Below, one piece after another: positions 24,826 through 33,487 of a DNA stretch of 40,089 bases. The notes under the pieces are model-generated. The model was not told the DNA's origin. It saw only the letters and a list, made by a program, of their open reading frames with translations, and did not search any database. Source of the stretch: an uncultured Mitsuokella sp. (GTDB taxonomy: Bacteria; Bacillota; Negativicutes; Selenomonadales; Selenomonadaceae). Where the stretch lies: positions 1-40,089 of the forward strand of contig CAMCRT010000013.1 in assembly GCA_945877355.1 (NCBI GenBank), in the 5' to 3' direction. The position numbers and the translations under genes were made by a program. Position 1 is the stretch's first letter, and each line of letters starts with the position of its first letter.

Positions 24826-25542
24826 TCAACAGGAAATCACACGGTTCTCCCCCGCGCTCGTCGGTGCCCATACGGGGATATGCTTTCCCTCTGGGAAAAA
24901 GCCCGCCGAGGGCTTCCAGGCAGGATATCCCACGGAGTGCATGGCGATGAGATTCTTCACCTCCGCCACCCGGACGAACTCCCGAGCGCCCTTTTCCATG
25001 GAGGGGCCGAGGCGTCCGTCCACAGGGAAGAAGGCCACATCAGCCGTGAGGCCTTCCAGCCGCTTCAGCTGCTTCTTAAAGCCGTTTTCCGCCAGCCGTC
25101 TCGTCCTGTCGTCCTCGCCGGTCCAGTCCCACCAGTTATAGTCCCCGGCGTGGAATATTTCCGTCCCCGTCCGCTTCCAGGTCACGAGGAAGGACACCCC
25201 CGCATCCGTGGAGTCAAAGGAGCGGACGGCGATCGCCTCGTCCTCCCACTCCTGGTACGTCTCCATATAGACAGTCTTTGTGGCGGGAAAATCCTTGGCG
25301 GCTGCCGCATGGCGGATATCGTAGCCGAAGATATAACGGCAGACCTTCGGCGCAAAGGAAAGGATATGACGATCGAAATGGTCGAAGTGGGCATGGGAGG
25401 CAAAGACATAGGCCCGCTTCCCGCTCGCCAGTGCCCGTGCTACCGTGCCCTCCGGCTCCCGGTAGTCATCGAAGACGAGGATGAAGTCCTCTCCCTCCAC
25501 GAGAAAACCGCTGTTGATGAGATACGTGATTTTTAGCTTCAT
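24826..25542 (-). CDS. MBL-fold metallo-hydrolase
   Basis: A 238-residue protein of the metallo-beta-lactamase superfamily (UlaG/YcbL-like stand-alone type). The metal motif is ASHAHFDHFD (HxHxDH) near residue 50; a later FHAGDYNWWDW gives the Asp and aromatic cluster, and IAMHSVGYPAW a further His. There is no signal peptide. The substrate is unknown; relatives act on phosphodiesters, thioesters or lactones. AGGAGG lies just before the ATG. It stands between the YitT-type gene and the cyclophilin gene with short gaps, so it is part of a long housekeeping run. Confidence 0.88.
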   Translation of the reverse strand: MKLKITYLINSGFLVEGEDFILVFDDYREPEGTVARALASGKRAYVFASHAHFDHFDRHILSFAPKVCRYIFGYDIRHAAAAKDFPATKTVYMETYQEWEDEAIAVRSFDSTDAGVSFLVTWKRTGTEIFHAGDYNWWDWTGEDDRTRRLAENGFKKQLKRLEGLTADVAFFPVDGRLGPSMEKGAREFVRVAEVKNLIAMHSVGYPAWKPSAGFFPEGKHIPVWAPTSAGENRVISC

Positions 25543-25550
25543 ATTTCCTC

Positions 25551-26471
25551 CTAGTGCCCGTGCTGCTCCCGCTCATGGAGATGGGAGTATTTCTGGGCCA
25601 CCCGCTGGAACTCCACCCCCGGCTCGCTGAAGCCCCGGCCCATGACCTCATTGGCCGACATGATGATCATGAAGGCATGGGGGTCGACGGCGTGGGCGAT
25701 GAGCTTTATCTTGCTGACCTGGGTGAGCTTCACCACCACGAAGACGATATTGCGCTCCTTTCGCGTGAAGCAGCCCTGCCCGTGGAGGAAGGTGACGCCG
25801 CGGCCCACCTCCATGATGCCTTCGGCGATGTGCTGGGCCTGGTCCGATATGATGAGCACTGCCTTCCGGCTATTGAAGCCCGCGATGACCTTTTCCGTCA
25901 CCATGGCGTTCATGTACATGCAGATAAGTGTGAACATGGCCGGCGCCACGCCGAAGAGGAAGGCCGCCACCCCCATGATGAGGCAGTTGAAGGCGAAGAT
26001 CACGCCGCCCATGCTCATGGACCAGTATTTCTTCACGATGGCGCCGATGATGTCAAAGCCGCCGGTGCTGCCATTCATGCGAAAGACGAGGCCATAGCCG
26101 ATGCCGTTGAACACGCCGCCGAATATGGCGGAGAGCATGATGTCATGGACAGGGGCATAGGCATTGAGGAACTTCATCAGGTCGAGGGCCACGGAGAATA
26201 TGGCCGTGCCGATGACCACATCCACCGTATAGACCCGCCCCATGGTCTTCCAGGCCGCCAGCAAAAGCGGGATATTGTAGAGGAAGGTCTGGAGGCCGAT
26301 GGGCAGCCCCGTCAGATAGTAGACGATGATGGCGATGCCCGTGGCGCCACCCGTCAGGAGGTGGGCCGGCACGAGAAAGAGGTTGATGGAGGCACTGGCG
26401 ATAAAGCAGCCCAGTGTGATGCCCGCATAGCGCATACAATGGTTTTCCAGCATCTGGATATGCAGCTTCAA
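25551..26471 (-). CDS. YitT family membrane protein (DUF161/DUF2179)
   Basis: A 306-residue integral membrane protein of unknown transport or regulatory role. The N-terminal DUF161 part has about five transmembrane segments. They include CFIASASINLFLVPAHLLTG with the family GGATGIAIIVYYLTGLPIG, and GVFNGIGYGLVFRMNGSTGG. The C-terminal DUF2179 cytosolic domain includes GRGVTFLHGQGCFTRKERNI and DPHAFMIIMSANEVMGRGF, with a His-rich tail. The start is TTG at 26471, with AGGAGG 6 bases upstream, overlapping the stop of the previous gene by four bases (TTGA). Confidence 0.9.
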   Translation of the reverse strand: MKLHIQMLENHCMRYAGITLGCFIASASINLFLVPAHLLTGGATGIAIIVYYLTGLPIGLQTFLYNIPLLLAAWKTMGRVYTVDVVIGTAIFSVALDLMKFLNAYAPVHDIMLSAIFGGVFNGIGYGLVFRMNGSTGGFDIIGAIVKKYWSMSMGGVIFAFNCLIMGVAAFLFGVAPAMFTLICMYMNAMVTEKVIAGFNSRKAVLIISDQAQHIAEGIMEVGRGVTFLHGQGCFTRKERNIVFVVVKLTQVSKIKLIAHAVDPHAFMIIMSANEVMGRGFSEPGVEFQRVAQKYSHLHEREQHGH

Positions 26472-27073
26472 AATAGCCCTCCTAGCTTTGGCTCCTCAGC
26501 CTTTGGCAGCTTCGATGTATCAATATCGCCCGTCGCCTCTGTCTCCTCCTCCGTAATAGCCGCGTGCCGCTCCTCGTCCGTCAGAGGAAGGGCGGTCAGC
26601 CGCAGGGAGGTCAGGACCCGGGTCTCCGGGTCGATGACGAGCACGAGGCTCGCCCTGTCCTCCTTCGTCTTGGCCCTTCGGTAGATGTAGACCGTCTGCC
26701 CGTCGAGATTCGTGCTGGGTACCTTGCCGAATTTCTTCTGGATCCAATAGACCGTCGCGCCCTTCTTCACGTCCCGCACAGAGAAGTCCTCCGAACGTAC
26801 GTCAAAGTCCACGACCAGGCCCGTCTTCCGTGCGATCCCCACATCGATGCCGCCCCGGAAGGTGTAGACCCGTAGCGCCCCCCCGTCCTTTATCGTGTCC
26901 GTATCAAAGAGGGGCTCCCCGTAGACCGATAGGAGCTTCTCCTCCGTATCGCCCAAGGCCACGCCCCGATAGGAAAAGTCCTCGTCCCGCACCCCTGGTG
27001 CCTCAGCGGCATAGGCTGTGAGCGGCAAAAATGCGAGAAAAGCAAAAAGCAGGAAGAAGATACTCTTGGGCAT
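26468..27073 (-). CDS. Secreted protein with two BamE/SmpA-like repeats
   Basis: A 201-residue exported protein. It has a signal peptide (MPKSIFFLLFAFLAFLPLTA, cleaved near AYA-AE). Two tandem units follow: FSYRGVALGDTEEKLLSVYG (about residues 32-51) and FSVRDVKKGATVYWIQKKFG (about 93-112). Each leads into a beta-rich segment (GGALRVYTFRGGIDVG; LDGQTVYIYRRA). The 'G-x-T-xxxVxxxFG-x-P' pattern recalls the BamE/SmpA fold, where a helix pair packs on a sheet. An envelope role is inferred; the true family is uncertain. The start is ATG 27073 with AGGTGA 6 bases upstream; a longer frame from 27094 lacks a ribosome site. It lies between the aminopeptidase and YitT genes. Confidence 0.7.
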   Translation of the reverse strand: MPKSIFFLLFAFLAFLPLTAYAAEAPGVRDEDFSYRGVALGDTEEKLLSVYGEPLFDTDTIKDGGALRVYTFRGGIDVGIARKTGLVVDFDVRSEDFSVRDVKKGATVYWIQKKFGKVPSTNLDGQTVYIYRRAKTKEDRASLVLVIDPETRVLTSLRLTALPLTDEERHAAITEEETEATGDIDTSKLPKAEEPKLGGLF

Positions 27074-27103
27074 CTGGGTCACCTCAGCTTTCATAAGCTA
27101 TCA

Positions 27104-28351
27104 TCAGTTTTCAAAGGCAAAATTGCCCTGGGTAAAGACTGGCACCTCCGTGCCATCGGCACGCCTGCCGACGATGGAAAGATCGGCACTTCCGATCATG
27201 AAGTCCTCGTGAACGAGGGAGTCATTGGCCCCGTGCTGGAGGAGCGTGATGCTATCCATGTCCTCCCCGCCCTTGAGACAGGTGGGATAGGCCTTGCCGA
27301 GGGCCAGATGACAGGCGGCGTTTTCATCAAAGAGAGTGTTGTAGAAAAGAATACCGCTTTTCGAGATGGGCGAGTCGTAGGGCACGAGAGCCACCTCACC
27401 GAGGTACAAGGAGCCCTCGTCCGTCGCGAGAAGCCCCTTCAGGATGTCCTCCCCCTTGTCCGCCTGGTAGGAGACCACTTTCCCCTTCTCGAAGGTCAGG
27501 GAAAAGCCCTCGATGAGGTTGCCGTTGTAGTGGAGGGGCTTCGTGGCGACGACGGTGCCATGTACGCCGTCCCGCTTTGGCAGGGTGTAGACCTCCTCCG
27601 TGGGCATATTCGCCGCGAACTTCACGCCGTCCTCCGCCAGCTCCGCGCCGCCGGCCCAGATATGTCCCTCTGGCAGCTCCACCGTGAGGTCCGTGCCAAG
27701 GCTGTTCCGATAGTGAAGGGAGACGAAGGCGTTGTCATTCATGAACTTCGCCGCCCGGTGGAGGAAGGCGATGTGCTTCTCCCAGGCCACGACGGCGCTA
27801 TCCTTGCCGCCGATGCGTACCGTCTTGTAGATTTCCTCCCAGAGGCGCTCCACGGCCGCCTCCGCCGAAAGGCTCGGGAATACCTTCTTCGCCCAGCCCC
27901 GGGTCGGCACGGAGACGACGCACCAGCGGTTCTTATTGGCCATCATGCGGGCCCGGTACTCGATGAGGGCCTCCCCCGCCGCCCGGTTCGCCGCCTCCAG
28001 ACGGCTGGGGGCTACACGAGCAAAAACTTCCGGGTCCCGGGCCGCGATGGAGACGAAGGCCGCCCCCTTCTCCGCGTAGTCCGTGAAGAAGGCCCGCCGC
28101 CAGGCGGGGAACTCCGAAAAGATTTCCTCCGCCCCCTCCTCGAAGCGAATGCGGGCCGCCTCCTCGTCGCTCCAGTTCATCACCACGTCTCGCCCCCCGG
28201 CCCGGAAGGCCTCCTGCTCGATGAGCCGGGCAAAATCCGCGCACTCGATGGGGGTGTTTACGACAAGGGTCTGGCCCTTTTGCAGATTGACGCCGATATG
28301 CACCACAAGGGCCGCATACTCCCGCAGCTTTTCTTCCACGGACTTCATCAT
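27104..28351 (-). CDS. Aminopeptidase, M29 family (AmpS/PepS-like)
   Basis: A 415-residue cytosolic metalloaminopeptidase that removes N-terminal residues from peptides. Family segments are LVVHIGVNLQKGQTLVVNTP at the N-terminus, LTVELPEGHIWAGGAEL, and GLLATDEGSLYLGEVALVPY. The C-terminal region HLALGKAYPTC leads into HGANDSLVHEDFMIGSADLS, with the metal-binding His/Glu/Asp residues. Two adjacent ATGs (28351 and 28348) follow GGAGG. The first overlaps the dtd stop as ATGA, indicating coupled translation. Confidence 0.94.
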   Translation of the reverse strand: MMKSVEEKLREYAALVVHIGVNLQKGQTLVVNTPIECADFARLIEQEAFRAGGRDVVMNWSDEEAARIRFEEGAEEIFSEFPAWRRAFFTDYAEKGAAFVSIAARDPEVFARVAPSRLEAANRAAGEALIEYRARMMANKNRWCVVSVPTRGWAKKVFPSLSAEAAVERLWEEIYKTVRIGGKDSAVVAWEKHIAFLHRAAKFMNDNAFVSLHYRNSLGTDLTVELPEGHIWAGGAELAEDGVKFAANMPTEEVYTLPKRDGVHGTVVATKPLHYNGNLIEGFSLTFEKGKVVSYQADKGEDILKGLLATDEGSLYLGEVALVPYDSPISKSGILFYNTLFDENAACHLALGKAYPTCLKGGEDMDSITLLQHGANDSLVHEDFMIGSADLSIVGRRADGTEVPVFTQGNFAFEN

Positions 28352-28791
28352 AGCTCCTCCGTATCAAATAGCAGTGTCACAGGGCCATCGTTCACCGACT
28401 CCACCTGCATATCCGCACCAAACTCCCCATGCTCCACCCGGAAGCCCTTTTCCCGAAGGACCTGCAGGAAGTGCTCGTAGAGGGGAATGGCAAGATCCGG
28501 CGGCGCCGCATGGGAAAAGCCCGGCCGCCGCTTCTTGAGGTCTGCGTATAGGGTGAACTGGGACACCACGAGGATAGCCCCGCCCACGGTGTCGAGGGAG
28601 AGATTCATCTTCCCCGCCTCATCGGAGAACACCCGCACATTGGCGATCTTCTCCGCCAGCCGCTCCGCCTCCGCCTTCGTGTCCTGGGGTCCCACGCCCA
28701 GGAGCACGAGAAAGCCCTGGCCGATCTCCCCATTTACCCGGCCCTCTATGGTGACGCGGGCCTCTGTCACGCGGGTCACAACTGCCTTCAT
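28348..28791 (-). CDS. dtd: D-aminoacyl-tRNA deacylase Dtd
   Basis: Dtd hydrolyses D-amino acids (and glycine) mischarged on tRNA. The 147-residue length is exact for the family. The start MKAVVTRVTEARVTIEG, the chirality-gate motif VVSQFTLYAD, and the C-terminal VNDGPVTLL (the N-x-P-x-T-type motif) are all present. GGAGG lies 11 bases before the ATG. It precedes the M29 aminopeptidase with a 4-base overlap and follows hemW by 79 bases; that gap has a GC-rich hairpin without a U-run. Confidence 0.97.
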   Translation of the reverse strand: MKAVVTRVTEARVTIEGRVNGEIGQGFLVLLGVGPQDTKAEAERLAEKIANVRVFSDEAGKMNLSLDTVGGAILVVSQFTLYADLKKRRPGFSHAAPPDLAIPLYEHFLQVLREKGFRVEHGEFGADMQVESVNDGPVTLLFDTEEL

Positions 28792-28870
28792 AGGATTTAT
28801 TTCCTCCGAAAATCTGAAATCTCATAACAGGCCGCACACCTGCGCCCAACGGCAGGCGTGCAGACTGCCC

Positions 28871-30067
28871 TTACAGCAGAAAGGCCTCAAAGGCCATATT
28901 GCCATACTTCATGCCGAGGGGTGTGAGGCGCACATGGGTCTCCGTCTCCTCCAAGAGCTCCTTTTTCTTCAGGTCGGCGATGGCTCCCGCGTATACGTCT
29001 GTGAGCTTCTCGCCGAAGGTACGGGCAAAGGCAGCCTTTTCGATGCCCTCGGTCGTGCGCAGAGCCAGGAAGCAAAACTCCTCCTTGTGGGCCTTCTCCG
29101 TCACGTCCTCCTCGAGGCGGCGGATGCTCTCCCCTTCGCGGATGCCCTCGATATAGGCGAGGATGTCATGGGTATTCTCATAGCGCCTGTCTCCGAGATA
29201 GGAATGGGCCGCCGCCCCGAGGCCGAGATACTCCGCATCCCGCCAATAGCTCAGATTGTGGCGGCTCTCCCGCCCTGCCTTTGCAAAGCTCGAGATCTCA
29301 TACCGTCCGTAGCCTTTCGCCGGCAGGAAATCCACCAGGAGGTCGTACATGGCCTCCACCGTCTCCTCATCAGGCAGCTTCAGCTTGCCATTTTCCTGCA
29401 TCTTGTAGAAGGCTGTCCCCATCTCCAGCTGGAGGCCGTAGACAGAGATATGCTCTGGGGAGAGCTCCACCATGGCCTGGAGGTCGTGGCGGAAGTCATC
29501 CACCGTCTCCTCCGGCAGGCCATACATGAGATCCATGCTGATATTGTCAAAGCCAGCGATTCGCGCGAGATGCGCCGAGCGCATGGCCTCGAGGCCCGTG
29601 TGGATGCGCCCAAGGCGGCGAAGCATCCTGTCGTCGAAGCTCTGGACGCCGAAGGACAGGCGGTTGACCCCCTGCAGCCGGCAGAGCTTCAGCATCTCCA
29701 TGTCTACTGTTCCAGGATTGCACTCCATGGTGTACTCCACAGTCCCCGCCTCGGCCCTTTCTCTAGCCCGCTCCCCCTGGGGGAAGTCCGCCTCGAGAAA
29801 GATACGGCGCACCGCCGTGAGGAGCGTCTCCAGGAGCTCCTGGGGCAGGACACTGGGCGTTCCGCCGCCAATATAGATGGTGGCAGGCGTTCCCGCCTCC
29901 TCCACCCGCAGGGCCCCTACCCTCTCGATTTCCCGCACGAGGGCCGAGACATAGTCCGCCATGAAAGACTCCCGCCCCGCGTAGGAGGGGAAGTCACAGT
30001 AGAAGCACTTGCTTTTGCAAAAGGGGATGTGGATATATACGCCCCAGGGGTGCTCTCTTTCGTCCAA
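28871..30067 (-). CDS. hemW: Radical SAM heme chaperone HemW
   Basis: HemW is the radical-SAM relative of coproporphyrinogen dehydrogenase that carries heme to haemoproteins. The cluster motif is CKSKCFYCDF (CxxxCxxC) about 15 residues from the start, followed by YIGGGTPSVL, NRLSFGVQSFDDRML and MDLMYGLPEETVDDF. The sequence RHNLSYW is HemW-like. The N-terminus lacks the extra residues of true HemN. The start is TTG at 30067, with AAGGGAG 4-5 bases upstream and 17 bases after the lepA stop, giving 398 residues. The frame extends into lepA but has no ribosome site there. lepA-hemW is a common pair. Confidence 0.94.
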   Translation of the reverse strand: MDEREHPWGVYIHIPFCKSKCFYCDFPSYAGRESFMADYVSALVREIERVGALRVEEAGTPATIYIGGGTPSVLPQELLETLLTAVRRIFLEADFPQGERARERAEAGTVEYTMECNPGTVDMEMLKLCRLQGVNRLSFGVQSFDDRMLRRLGRIHTGLEAMRSAHLARIAGFDNISMDLMYGLPEETVDDFRHDLQAMVELSPEHISVYGLQLEMGTAFYKMQENGKLKLPDEETVEAMYDLLVDFLPAKGYGRYEISSFAKAGRESRHNLSYWRDAEYLGLGAAAHSYLGDRRYENTHDILAYIEGIREGESIRRLEEDVTEKAHKEEFCFLALRTTEGIEKAAFARTFGEKLTDVYAGAIADLKKKELLEETETHVRLTPLGMKYGNMAFEAFLL

Positions 30068-30084
30068 GGCTCTCCCTTCCCTGC

Positions 30085-31881
30085 TCAATCGATTTTCAGG
30101 ATGGCCATAAAGGCCTCCTGGGGCACCTCCACGCTGCCCACGGCCTTCATGCGCTTCTTGCCCTCCTTCTGCTTCTCCAGGAGCTTGCGCTTGCGGGTGA
30201 TGTCGCCGCCGTAGCACTTCGCCAACACGTCCTTGCGGCGGGCTCGGACATTTTCCCGGGCGATGACCTTGCTGCCGATGGCCGCCTGGATGGGGATCTC
30301 GAACATCTGCTGGGGGATGATTTCCTTCAGCTTCGACACGAGCTGACGGCCCCGGGAGGCGGCCCTATCCTTATGGACGATGGTGGAGAGGGCATCCACC
30401 GGGTCGCCATTTAATAGCACATCCACCTTCACCAGCTTCGAGGTCTGATAGTCGGCCAGCTCATAGTCCAGAGAGGCATAGCCCCGGGTCGCGCTCTTCA
30501 GCCGGTCGAAGTAGTCGAATATGATTTCATTGAGCGGGATATGATATGTTATCATGACGCGGTTCGTGTCGAGATAGTCCATATTCTGGAAGGTGCCCCG
30601 CTTGTCCTGGGAAATCTCCATGACAGCCCCCACGTAGTCGCTGGGCACGATGACCGTAGCCTTCACGTAGGGCTCCTCGATATGCTCGATTTCCGTCTGG
30701 GGCGGCAGCTCCGAGGGGTTCGCCACCTTCACCATGGTGCCGTCCGTCTTGTACACGTGGTAGATGACAGAGGGTGCCGTGGTGATGAGCCGCAGCTTGT
30801 ACTCCCGCTCGAGGCGCTCCTGGATGACATCCATGTGGAGGAGCCCCAGGAAGCCGCAGCGGAAGCCAAAGCCCAGAGCCACGGAGGTCTCCGGCTCAAA
30901 GACGAGGGCCGCGTCGTTTATCTGCATCTTCTCGAGAGCGTCCTTCAGATTGTCATAGTCGGCACTGTCCACGGGATAGAGGCCGCAGTAGACCATGGGG
31001 GTCACGCCGCGATAGCCCGGCAGCGGCTCCGCCGCCGGATTGTCGGCGAATGTGATGGTGTCGCCCACCCGCACATCCCGCACGTCCTTTAGCGACCCCG
31101 CCACGAAGCCCACCTCGCCCACGTCGAGGTGGCCCGTGTCCACGAGGGTCGGAGCGAAGTAGCCCACATCCGTCACCTCGAAGACCTTGCCCGTGGCCAT
31201 CATCTTCAGCCGCATGCCCTTCTCGATGCGCCCCTCCTTGACCCGCACATGGGCGATGACCCCCTTGTAGGCATCGAAGTAGGAGTCGAAGATAAGAGCC
31301 TGGAGGGGCTTTGTCTCATCCCCCTCCGGCGCCGGGATATACTCCACGATGGCGTCCAGGATCTCCTCGATGCCGACGCCCGTCTTCGCCGAGGCCAGCA
31401 CCGCGTTTCCTGTATCGAGGCCGATGGCGTCCTCTATCTCCTGCTTCACCCGATCCGGGTCGGCACTCGGCAAGTCGATCTTATTGATGACCGGCACGAT
31501 TTCCAGGTCATGCTCGAGAGCCATGTAGACATTCGCCAGGGTCTGGGCCTCGACCCCCTGGGCTGCGTCCACCACGAGCAGCGCCCCCTCGCAGGCGGCG
31601 AGGCTCCGGGACACCTCATAGGTGAAGTCCACATGGCCCGGGGTGTCGATGAGGTTCAGCTCATAGGTCTCTCCATCCTTCCCCTTGTAGGCAAGACGCA
31701 CGGTCTGGGCCTTGATGGTGATGCCCCGCTCCCGCTCCAGGTCCATATTATCGAGCACCTGCGCCTCCATCTCCCGGGAGGAGAGGGTTCCTGTATACTC
31801 AATGAGACGGTCCGCGATGGTCGATTTGCCATGGTCGATGTGGGCGATAATCGAGAAATTGCGGATGTTCTTCTTCGCCAT
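30085..31881 (-). CDS. lepA: Elongation factor 4 (LepA), ribosome-associated GTPase
   Basis: LepA/EF4 is a translational GTPase that affects initiation and back-translocation. The G1 motif is [17 protein letters not shown], followed by the switch region [14 protein letters not shown]3 [18 protein letters not shown] and G4 [10 protein letters not shown]. The C-terminal domain specific for LepA ends with [20 protein letters not shown]. The start is ATG 31881 (MAKKNIRNF), with AAAGGA 7 bases upstream, giving 598 residues. A frame to 31917 has no ribosome site. It leads a long minus-strand run and has a good promoter. Confidence 0.97.
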   Translation of the reverse strand: MAKKNIRNFSIIAHIDHGKSTIADRLIEYTGTLSSREMEAQVLDNMDLERERGITIKAQTVRLAYKGKDGETYELNLIDTPGHVDFTYEVSRSLAACEGALLVVDAAQGVEAQTLANVYMALEHDLEIVPVINKIDLPSADPDRVKQEIEDAIGLDTGNAVLASAKTGVGIEEILDAIVEYIPAPEGDETKPLQALIFDSYFDAYKGVIAHVRVKEGRIEKGMRLKMMATGKVFEVTDVGYFAPTLVDTGHLDVGEVGFVAGSLKDVRDVRVGDTITFADNPAAEPLPGYRGVTPMVYCGLYPVDSADYDNLKDALEKMQINDAALVFEPETSVALGFGFRCGFLGLLHMDVIQERLEREYKLRLITTAPSVIYHVYKTDGTMVKVANPSELPPQTEIEHIEEPYVKATVIVPSDYVGAVMEISQDKRGTFQNMDYLDTNRVMITYHIPLNEIIFDYFDRLKSATRGYASLDYELADYQTSKLVKVDVLLNGDPVDALSTIVHKDRAASRGRQLVSKLKEIIPQQMFEIPIQAAIGSKVIARENVRARRKDVLAKCYGGDITRKRKLLEKQKEGKKRMKAVGSVEVPQEAFMAILKID

Positions 31882-31930
31882 ATCCTGTTCCTTTCCAAAT
31901 GCGGTATCTTCCCGCAAACTACATCTTTTG

Positions 31931-31959
31931 AGTATACCATATCTTGCTTTTCCCGTCTA
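31931..31959 (-). promoter_or_regulatory. Probable promoter of lepA-hemW
   Basis: Minus-strand TAGACG (31954-31959), 17 bases, TATACT (31931-31936): -35 matches 4 of 6 and -10 matches 5 of 6 consensus positions. It lies about 50 bases before the lepA start in the 235-base gap after the ligase gene. No other structure was seen in that gap. Confidence 0.55.
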
Positions 31960-32116
31960 CGCGCGTTTCCAGGCCAAACCGTCCGTTCGCCCGCACATAT
32001 TTTCTCGTTTTTTCTGCCATCGCATAGGGATGCTGTCCATGGTCCCCGCCTCATGTCGCTAGCCGCAGCAATCTATGTCGAAGGAAGGAATTTGCATCCG
32101 TGCTTTTAGACAGGCT

Positions 32117-33454
32117 CTATTCCTTTGCCAGCTCCCGTAGCTTTCTCTTGTCCGGCTTGCCCGTGGATGTCTGTGGGATGGCGGGGAGGAAAAGGAATCG
32201 CGAGGGGATTTCCCAGGAACGGAGTCTTTTGGCGAGGTGGCGGACGATTTCTGCCGGCTCCCTTGGCGTACCCACGAGGAAGGCTGTCATTCGATCATCC
32301 CCGTTGGGCAGCTTCGTCGAGAGAATCTCCGCCTCCTCCACGCCTTCTTCCATGAGGAGATAGGACAGCACCTTCTGCTTCGACACGTGGTTTCCCTTGA
32401 TATGGTATACATCCTCCCGGCGTCCCAGAAAGTGAAGCACGCCCTTCTCGTCGATTCGCCCCAGATCATGGCAGGAAAAGGGATGCGAGATGCCCTCGAC
32501 CCCATAGGGCGTGTCCACGTAGATCTCCCTCTCCCGGATAGTCACCTGGACCCCAGGGAAAGGGCGCCCCACCGCATCCGGCTGCTCGAGGACCTCCCGG
32601 CCCTCCAGGTAGGTGATATAGTTTAGCTCCGAGGCCCCATAGTAGAGGAGCATCGTCGCTGCCGGGAAGCGTTCCTGCAGCCGGTGATATAGGAGTGCTG
32701 TCATGAGCTGAGAGCCCGTGAGGATGTAGCGAAGCGTCCCTATCGTTCCAGGCGTTTTCGCGAGGGGCGACAGTTTCGAGGGAATCATATAGAGATGGGT
32801 GATCTGCTCCGCCTCCAGCCGCTTCATCCAGTGCTTTGGCTGGAGGCGGCGGGAAAGATGGATGGAGGCTCCCGCTGCGAGGAAGCCCATCACCATGTTG
32901 AGATTCCCCGTAAAGGCAAGGGAACCCTGCAGAAAGATACGGGAGTCCGGCCCCGCCTCAAATATCTCATTCTGGAGGGGGAAGAAATCCGACCAGCTTT
33001 CCGACCGGCGGAAGAGCACCTTCGAAAGGCCGCTGCTGCCGGAGGTGAGGACGCCGAAATCCCCCTGCCCTCCCCCGTGGCTCCCCAGGTCTTTTACGTA
33101 TAGACTACCCTCCCGCGTCAAGGACAGGGCAGAGAAGTCCCTCTGGGATAGGAAGAAATCGAGGGACCGCTTTTCAAAGAGGGCCGCAAGGTCCGCCTCC
33201 TTCAGGTACTCATGGAGAAGGACGGGCCGGGCGCCGGCCGCCTCCGCCCCCAGAAAGAAAAAGAGCGCAGCCCTAGGATTCTGCCCGGAAAAGGCCACCA
33301 CGCGCCCCGAAAGCTCATGACGAAGGCAGATCTCCCGCCAGTGCATCGCCTGCTCCCAAGCCTCTCGATAGCTAAGGGAGCCCTCCTCATCCTGATAAAA
33401 AAGGCGGTCTCCCGCCTCATGAGCATATCGCCTCAAATATTCATGCAGCTTCAT
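32117..33454 (-). CDS. AMP-forming acyl-CoA synthetase/ligase (YhfT/VraA-like)
   Basis: Activates a carboxylic acid as acyl-AMP and then acyl-CoA. The 445-residue protein is shorter than typical (500-560). Adenylation motifs are present: A3 VLTSGSSGLSKVLFRR, A5 LLYYGASELNYITYLEG, A8 GRREDVYHIKGNHVSKQKV, and A10 QTSTGKPDKRKLREL with the catalytic Lys. There is no membrane segment. The substrate is unknown. It is the last gene of a hot-dog/thiolase/ligase operon, 33 bases after the thiolase stop, with CTGGAGG 7 bases before the ATG. The pairing with a thiolase matches yhfS-yhfT of Bacillus and vraB-vraA of staphylococci. Confidence 0.88.
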   Translation of the reverse strand: MKLHEYLRRYAHEAGDRLFYQDEEGSLSYREAWEQAMHWREICLRHELSGRVVAFSGQNPRAALFFFLGAEAAGARPVLLHEYLKEADLAALFEKRSLDFFLSQRDFSALSLTREGSLYVKDLGSHGGGQGDFGVLTSGSSGLSKVLFRRSESWSDFFPLQNEIFEAGPDSRIFLQGSLAFTGNLNMVMGFLAAGASIHLSRRLQPKHWMKRLEAEQITHLYMIPSKLSPLAKTPGTIGTLRYILTGSQLMTALLYHRLQERFPAATMLLYYGASELNYITYLEGREVLEQPDAVGRPFPGVQVTIREREIYVDTPYGVEGISHPFSCHDLGRIDEKGVLHFLGRREDVYHIKGNHVSKQKVLSYLLMEEGVEEAEILSTKLPNGDDRMTAFLVGTPREPAEIVRHLAKRLRSWEIPSRFLFLPAIPQTSTGKPDKRKLRELAKE

Positions 33455-33487
33455 CCACGCGCCTCCAGCAGAATGTCAAAGCAAAAC

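Noticed and set aside
28833-28860. GC-rich hairpin between hemW and dtd
   Set aside because: The arms pair with one wobble but no U-run follows on the minus strand, so it is not supported as a terminator.
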